From positions 4,308 to 17,440 of the forward strand of contig OUQQ01000584.1 in NCBI GenBank assembly GCA_900404475.1: a stretch of 13,133 nt of DNA, given 5' to 3'. Under the pieces are notes generated by a model that did no database searches, was not told where the DNA came from, and was given only the letters and a program-made list of their open reading frames with translations. Origin of the DNA: Spongospora subterranea. Lineage: Eukaryota > Endomyxa > Phytomyxea > Plasmodiophorida > Plasmodiophoridae. Made by a program: the position numbers and the translations under genes. Shown here piece by piece: positions 8,605 to 13,133 of this stretch (within the stretch, counting starts at the first letter, position 1; the number at the start of each line of letters is the position of its first letter).

Positions 8605-10590
8605 TCAATTCTCAACACGGTCAGTGTCGTCATTTGACTTCATTTTTGTTGTCCCATGATCGCGTTCGTGATCCCGCTTGTCAATAATACTCTGAGGAAT
8701 TGGAGTGACCTTCCCATCCAGGAGCTTCTGTGCCTCTTCCAATCGTGTCAGCTTCGCGCGGAGAGCATCGCGTCGTTTTCCCAGGGCCATCACGGTTTCA
8801 AGCTGGCGTTCCACGTGATCGTAATTGACTTCGCCCTCGTGGTTGGTCATGGCGCGGTTCAACTCGTTCAGGGTACGAATAGCACATTTTCCTATTCCGT
8901 CAATGAAACTAGTGGCAAAAACTTTCCAGTACGATGTAAAAGTGCAAAAGTAGTTTTTCACCTGCTCCCTCAACGCGTCGTTCGATGTCAACATCTTCAT
9001 GACTTGTTCGTTTTCACCGAAAACTTCCAGAAACTGTTCGTCGGTGCAGATAGAGCCCTTGTTCAAAATGTCGACGTAGACAGGCGTATTAGATGTCCAA
9101 ATGCAGCTGGTCTCGTCCTTCAAAATCTCGCTCAGGCGAACATTGAACTTGGCATTGATCTTGGCCAATACTCCCATCATCTCTTCGTCAATGAGTTCAA
9201 AACAGGACTGGTATTCCGAGTTGGGTTTTTTATCTCGAACTCGGATCATGACTTCTGTGGCGATCAGCTTCAGCTGCTCTGACAACTTTCCGCGCAGACA
9301 ATCGATTGCTTCTGAGGCGTATCGCTGGACATTCTCCCGAATAAATTGCTCAATGGGACCATATGGGGTGTAATTTGGCAACATGATGCCGTCGGTAAAT
9401 CTCAGGCATTCCACCAGTTTTACCATGGAAGATCTGCCGGTTTGTTTGGGATCCAGGTACGATTCCGGAACACGATGAAGATCATTGGCAAGGGTCTCAC
9501 AGCATCTGTGGATCTCCCCTTTGAATGTCAGATGCTCTTTTGGGTTCTTGACAACCTCATCCATGATCATGGATGCATGGAACCAAAGCTGAGAGAACTC
9601 AAGCTGAGGAGATATGATATTTGGGCATTGTACGAGCTCGTTCTCAATATTATATCGGACTTCGAACACTTTCTGTCGAAGAGGCTTTTGCGAATCCCGC
9701 ACCGCTTTACAGTAGAGGACTTCAACCTTTCGTAGTAATGCATCAGTCCCCAGCTGGTCTTTGTACTTGACCGGATTGATCAAGCCGTTCGTGGCGAAAT
9801 ATTCTCGTTCTTTATGGCGTGATTGCTTGAATGTTATCGTATCGTGTTCGCTTGGGGACGGGTTTCGAACCGCAATGTAGGTGGTTTCCGGATCGTCTAA
9901 TTTCGAGAGCACATTTGCCTTCATCATTTCCGTGTCCTGGATCATGTCCACATGTGTCAGAGCACATAAGGTTCGGGCACCTGCGGGATCAACGTCCTTT
10001 GCCATTTTGAAGCCCTCGTTGGTGTCGGTATCCACCGTTGCATTGTGTACGACCAGGATAATCGCCGAGCTGGCGTCGATATATGTTCGGATCATGGACT
10101 TGATACGTGCTCCTGCATCTTGACTGTCGTATTTGATTCCGGGAAGGTCGATCATGGTGACGTTGGGGCAGCTGTCAGATTCAATTCTCAGGGTCATTGG
10201 CAGATCCACCACTCCAGTGTGATTTCCTTCATCCTGTTGCTCTTTATCGCTGCGTCGAGTTTCGTCGACAATGGCTTGGCAAATGCTGTCCACATCGAGG
10301 TTTTTTTGTTGCTCCGATGTTCTCGCTTGAAATTTGGTGGATTGGCGAAAGGCGCTTCGTAATTGCATGATCAGTGGTCGTTTGGTCACCATGCCGGTGC
10401 CGGCCGGCAGCTTCACATGAGACGCCGCTTCCAAGACGCTACTCTTGCCATGGGATTGCGCGCCAACCACAACGATCGAGGGCAACAGGTTCTGGAGCTC
10501 ACTTGATTCAGTCGGTCCGATCATGTCGCGGATTTGGTCATTCTTGTCAAGAAGGTCGGTGACAACTTGGCTCTTCAGAGGATTGCCCAT
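8605..10590 (-). CDS. Dynamin-family large GTPase, 661 aa, intronless
   Basis: This encodes a dynamin/Mx-type GTPase, a mechanoenzyme family that assembles on membranes and uses GTP hydrolysis in fission or remodelling. From the chosen start, G1 is GAQSHGKSS (residues 43-51). The G2 region is LPAGTGMVTKRP (61-72, Thr69), G3 is DLPG (148-151), G4 is THVD (212-215) and the G5 region is VRNP (241-244). A helical middle/stalk region follows (about 310-500). A GED-like segment with VKNYFCTFTSYWKVF spans about 535-625, and the tail is charged. There is no PH domain, proline-rich domain or signal peptide. G4 differs from the usual T/N-K-x-D by His for Lys. The frame is open upstream to an ATG at 10848, but the ATG at 10590 has an excellent context (caccgccATGg). 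The 86-codon extension is also encoded by local repeats, so I prefer 10590. The specific membrane target cannot be read from the sequence. Confidence 0.9.
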   Translation of the reverse strand: MGNPLKSQVVTDLLDKNDQIRDMIGPTESSELQNLLPSIVVVGAQSHGKSSVLEAASHVKLPAGTGMVTKRPLIMQLRSAFRQSTKFQARTSEQQKNLDVDSICQAIVDETRRSDKEQQDEGNHTGVVDLPMTLRIESDSCPNVTMIDLPGIKYDSQDAGARIKSMIRTYIDASSAIILVVHNATVDTDTNEGFKMAKDVDPAGARTLCALTHVDMIQDTEMMKANVLSKLDDPETTYIAVRNPSPSEHDTITFKQSRHKEREYFATNGLINPVKYKDQLGTDALLRKVEVLYCKAVRDSQKPLRQKVFEVRYNIENELVQCPNIISPQLEFSQLWFHASMIMDEVVKNPKEHLTFKGEIHRCCETLANDLHRVPESYLDPKQTGRSSMVKLVECLRFTDGIMLPNYTPYGPIEQFIRENVQRYASEAIDCLRGKLSEQLKLIATEVMIRVRDKKPNSEYQSCFELIDEEMMGVLAKINAKFNVRLSEILKDETSCIWTSNTPVYVDILNKGSICTDEQFLEVFGENEQVMKMLTSNDALREQVKNYFCTFTSYWKVFATSFIDGIGKCAIRTLNELNRAMTNHEGEVNYDHVERQLETVMALGKRRDALRAKLTRLEEAQKLLDGKVTPIPQSIIDKRDHERDHGTTKMKSNDDTDRVEN

Positions 10591-10628
10591 GGCGGTGCAG
10601 TGGCGGGGTATGGATTTTGAATCTGGTG

Positions 10629-10660
10629 TGAATATAATGAACTTGTCAATGGCGAATGTG
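10629..10660 (-). promoter_or_regulatory. Candidate oomycete initiator region of the GTPase gene
   Basis: On the minus strand, CACATTCGCCATTGAC and TTCATTATATTCACA lie about 40-70 bases before the preferred ATG. Both loosely resemble the oomycete initiator with its YCATTY core, sometimes followed by an A/T-rich flanking element. The position suits the short 5' UTRs of oomycete genes. The match is loose, so this is only a suggestion. Confidence 0.2.
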
Positions 10661-10672
10661 GCAGCGCTGAGG

Positions 10673-10866
10673 ACTGAACCCATTCGCGTTTGACTCGTAC
10701 TGGGTAACAGTGGAGTTACGTTTCCGAGCTGACATAGATGACTGTGATACGTGGAAGACAGGATATATATATCGCTCATGACTGAACCTGCACCGTATTG
10801 AGGTGTTACCACTGAACCTATTCGCATTGACCTGCACCGTAACATCATGACAGTTGAGGAGTTACG
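10673..10866. repeat. Degenerate direct repeats between divergent genes
   Basis: ACTGAACC starts repeats at 10673, 10781 and 10811. The first and third share ACTGAACC, ATTCGC, a TGAC string and a closing GGAGTTACGT in the same order. The second and third share a CCTGCACCGTA string. The repeats fill the interval between the preferred start of the minus-strand GTPase and the plus-strand pseudogene. They also cover the first ATG of each longer open frame. Confidence 0.6.
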
Positions 10867-12124
10867 TCGCCAACCGACCTTGATGACTGTAATTCTTGAT
10901 CACGACTCATTTGAAGCAATTCTGAAAACACATCCGTGTCTGGAGGCGTTGATATTGATCGACGAACGTCGTAATGGACATGCGACTAAAAGATGCTCAA
11001 GATCGCATAATTGCTCTTTTTTTCAAGATGGATGGACTTTTGGAAGACCTTGGGATCGCCGATTCGATCGCAGACGATAAAGGAATAAAACAATTGACTA
11101 TCTCATCAATGGCATTCGACGGAATAGTTTGAAAATAATGGTCGGACACGCTTCCGAGTTTGCTTCTGAATCACAAACTGCTGGAACAGATGAAGCAGCA
11201 TTCTACAAATTCGATCCAAATGGGAACACAAGTCGTATATTAATTTTCCCACAACTACAGGATAGACTAATAAGCCTCAGATTCCATGCCAATCAAGTGC
11301 TGGTACATCTGGAAAACAGTGTCAAAAACCCGCTACCCCTTTCGCTGGACGATATACCAAAGGAGGACGTCCTCTACCGAAATCAGTTCTGGAAAAAAAA
11401 ATTGTCGCCTCCACCCACGACAACTGGTTGTTTGGTATGATTGGGAGCACGTTGGTGCAAGTTTGGGACGTAGCGACGTCCCAACGCAAAAGCTGCTTAG
11501 AGGATACCCTAAACCTGAAACCGCGAGAACCCCAGTTCAAAGCACTAGCAAACTAGAGAAAAATTTGATGGGGAAAGATCAAGTCACATTTCAAAACAAG
11601 ATCTCATTCCCGTTTGGACACGACAATGGTGCATCAAAGACGACGTTGCCAGTCATAATGTTGTCGTCGATATCTGCGTTATCGCCTGTGATGACACGAA
11701 GTGTTTGATCCTCCTCAAACTTGTAAACTGGCCACCATAGGTCATTCAACGACGACGTCTAAAACCGCTGATCTCGATCTTACTGTTTTATTGTGGGCAG
11801 GAATGGAAGATTTCCAAAACATTGAATGCTATGTCACTGACGAGGACATGGAAATCCGTTTTAATAGGACGCCTGAACTTGTCCAAGTTTGGAATGGATC
11901 CGGGAACGATTTTAAGCAACCAACTCAACGAAGCGCCAAATAATCGAATTGATGCTGAGGAGGCATCCAACACCACAACAACTGAGACGTCTAAACTCCA
12001 ACTTCATCGTTTCGCAGTCCAAGATGATCCGCTGATTATGCAATTGCTTTCGGAGCCGACGAAAAAAAACGAAATTAGAAAAAACATGGAAGAATTATAC
12101 AAAGAGCAGTCGATCAAGGACTAG
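10847..12124 (+). pseudogene. Frameshifted gene relic with a WD-repeat-like segment
   Basis: Coding-like sequence runs through all three plus-strand frames. The first piece starts at the ATG at 10847 and appears to continue after a frame change near 10985 as DAQDRIIALFFKMDGLLEDL. A stop at about 11130 follows. A long frame from 11129 (KFDPNGNTSRILIFPQLQDR) reaches an A9 tract at 11393-11401. A one-frame shift there joins it to IVASTHDNWLFG and STLVQVWDVATSQ, which reads like a WD40 repeat with its Trp-Asp. Further pieces include NVVVDICVIACDD (about 11660), ADLDLTVLLW (about 11780) and a Lys/Glu-rich end (11822-12124). At least four disruptions make it a pseudogene, unless introns or sequencing errors explain some. 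WD-repeat identity is plausible but not proven, and the N-terminal part is unknown. Confidence 0.45.
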
Positions 12125-12181
12125 ACAAAGCAGATATCCCAGCTCTTCAGAAAACAATGTATCGGGCTGAAGATATTTAGT

Positions 12182-12892
12182 GAGTTAAAGAACTGAAAAA
12201 AGGTAATCCTATGCTGATAAGCCAGTACGATGCAAAAATCGTCGTTATCCTCCTGCGTCGATACCAAGGGGAGAAACTGTAAAACAGAACCTTCGATATG
12301 GCCCATGCCACATATCGACGTCATTTCAATGCATTTGAGGACGTTGATTCAAATTAGATGCATTCAAAGGATATTGGCAATTCCCACTTCATCCAGATTC
12401 GTATGAATTCTGTTCCAGTATGACTGATGAGGTAGCAATCACTCCTAGGCGAATTATTCAGGGCGTCATGGACTCTGTCTTCGTGTTCCAAGCGGGAATG
12501 CATGAAGCACTTGGTGACCTCATGTATACAATAGTGCTCCTCTGAGTAGATGAGATTAGCTCCCATTTAGCAAATCTCGAACGCACTGTATCACGCCAAA
12601 TCGATGAAGTTTGATCCGCAAATGTCTGAGATGTAATTTGGACTGGAGCGAAAAATAGGTAATTCATCCTCAGCTTACTAACCCTCTCCGTAATATGTCA
12701 ATTCCAACCAAGGCAGCTGATCTGCAACAATTTCCCTGCGTCTCTCAATTGGAAGAGAAACAGTATCCCGAAATTCACCGGACTGATCAGACCACTTCAA
12801 GCGATATTGTTGTTATTCCAAAGAACCGTTGGCAGTTTTCAAAAAGCACAAGTACGGAAAGCAATTTTATCCGATACGCGGTGGACTTGTGA
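12182..12892 (+). pseudogene. Ty3/gypsy reverse transcriptase relic
   Basis: Pieces of a Ty3/gypsy Pol occur in the correct order. ELKKGNPMLISQYDAKIVVI (from about 12188) is the fingers start. PMPHIDVISMHL (about 12300) is the usual Pro-Met-Pro block. FKLDAFKGYWQFPLHPDS (12348-12401) and TPRRIIQG form the palm. The active site at about 12534-12551 reads VLL-stop-VDE, where intact copies have a Trp (or Tyr)-Val-Asp-Asp type motif. After more stops, SIPTKAADLQQFPC (from 12698) matches the connection region between RT and RNase H. Frame changes lie near 12290-12350 and near 12660. No integrase, LTR or primer-binding site is visible. It is a dead copy, one of several element classes here, and probably unrelated to the pseudogene on its left. 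Confidence 0.8.
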
Positions 12893-13049
12893 GCACAAGA
12901 TTGCTTCTGATTGTCTCAAACAGGCGTTGTCATGTCAGCTCATCTCAAAAATCATAAAGAAATCTCTTTTTGCCTGACGCATCCGACTAAGGTTGGTTAG
13001 TTGCTTAGACACAAGTTGCATCTAAAGATCTTAGTAAGCCAAGCAATGA

Positions 13050-13133
13050 ACAAGGAAACGAGCCTTTATGTGACAAGGAAATGAACCTTTATGTGACAAG
13101 GAAATGAACATTTATGTGACAAGGAAATGAACC
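13050..13133. repeat. 23-bp minisatellite, continues off window
   Basis: The unit ACAAGGAAATGAACCTTTATGTG is repeated at 13050-13072, 13073-13095 and 13096-13118, with a partial copy at 13119-13133. The copies differ by only one or two bases, so the array is recent. Its right end is outside the window. The unit has no recognisable function. Confidence 0.95.

Noticed and set aside
8656..9282. 208-codon plus-strand open frame
   Set aside because: It is antisense to the well-supported GTPase gene and has no recognisable domain.
9855..9875. GGTTTCGAACCG as a tRNA B box
   Set aside because: It lies within the GTPase coding sequence, and no A box or cloverleaf surrounds it.
10761..10776. TATATATAT stretch as a TATA box for either divergent gene
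   Set aside because: It is a simple TA run, far from the preferred start of the GTPase and too close to the repeats to call.
10591..10848. Start of the GTPase at 10848
   Set aside because: The extension is encoded by local repeats and lacks domain character, while the ATG at 10590 has a much better start context.

Overview
The window looks like a gene-poor, transposon-rich stretch of an oomycete genome, most likely Phytophthora or a relative. The evidence is a pogo-type DDE transposase with the VDETHFVINMDNGR block, a Ty3/gypsy reverse transcriptase with the FKGYWQFPLHPDS and AADLQQF motifs that I associate with Phytophthora elements, and an intronless dynamin-family GTPase. The species call rests on recognising these motifs, not on a search.

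Only two reading frames look intact. The first is the N-terminal 340 codons of a pogo-like transposase on the minus strand (1-1022). It runs off the left edge, and its upstream end (about 1183-1251) carries regularly spaced octamers and a possible TA target site. The second is a 661-codon dynamin-like GTPase on the minus strand (8605-10590). It has the GTPase, middle and GED-like regions but no PH or proline-rich domain. This is the one likely host gene.

Between them lies a graveyard of degraded elements. From left to right these are: a hAT transposase relic with a BED-like finger (1684-2195, minus); a degenerate tandem array with a unit of about 305 bp (about 2660-3900); weak retroelement traces (4256-4968, minus); a pair of related coding fragments in opposite orientation (5151-5204 minus and 5578-5631 plus); a strong foldback hairpin (5816-6002); a PIF/Harbinger-like relic (6758-7044, plus); and the RNase H plus C-terminal finger end of a non-LTR element (7815-8420, minus).

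To the right of the dynamin gene, diverging from it, is a frameshifted plus-strand pseudogene with a WD-repeat-like segment (10847-12124). It is followed by a dead Ty3/gypsy reverse transcriptase (12182-12892, plus) and a 23-bp minisatellite that runs off the right edge (13050-13133).

I see no operon, CRISPR array, tRNA or rRNA, and no new multi-gene system. The most notable points are the regular transposase-end repeats, the unusual G4 motif of the GTPase, the long degenerate array and the paired inverted structures.
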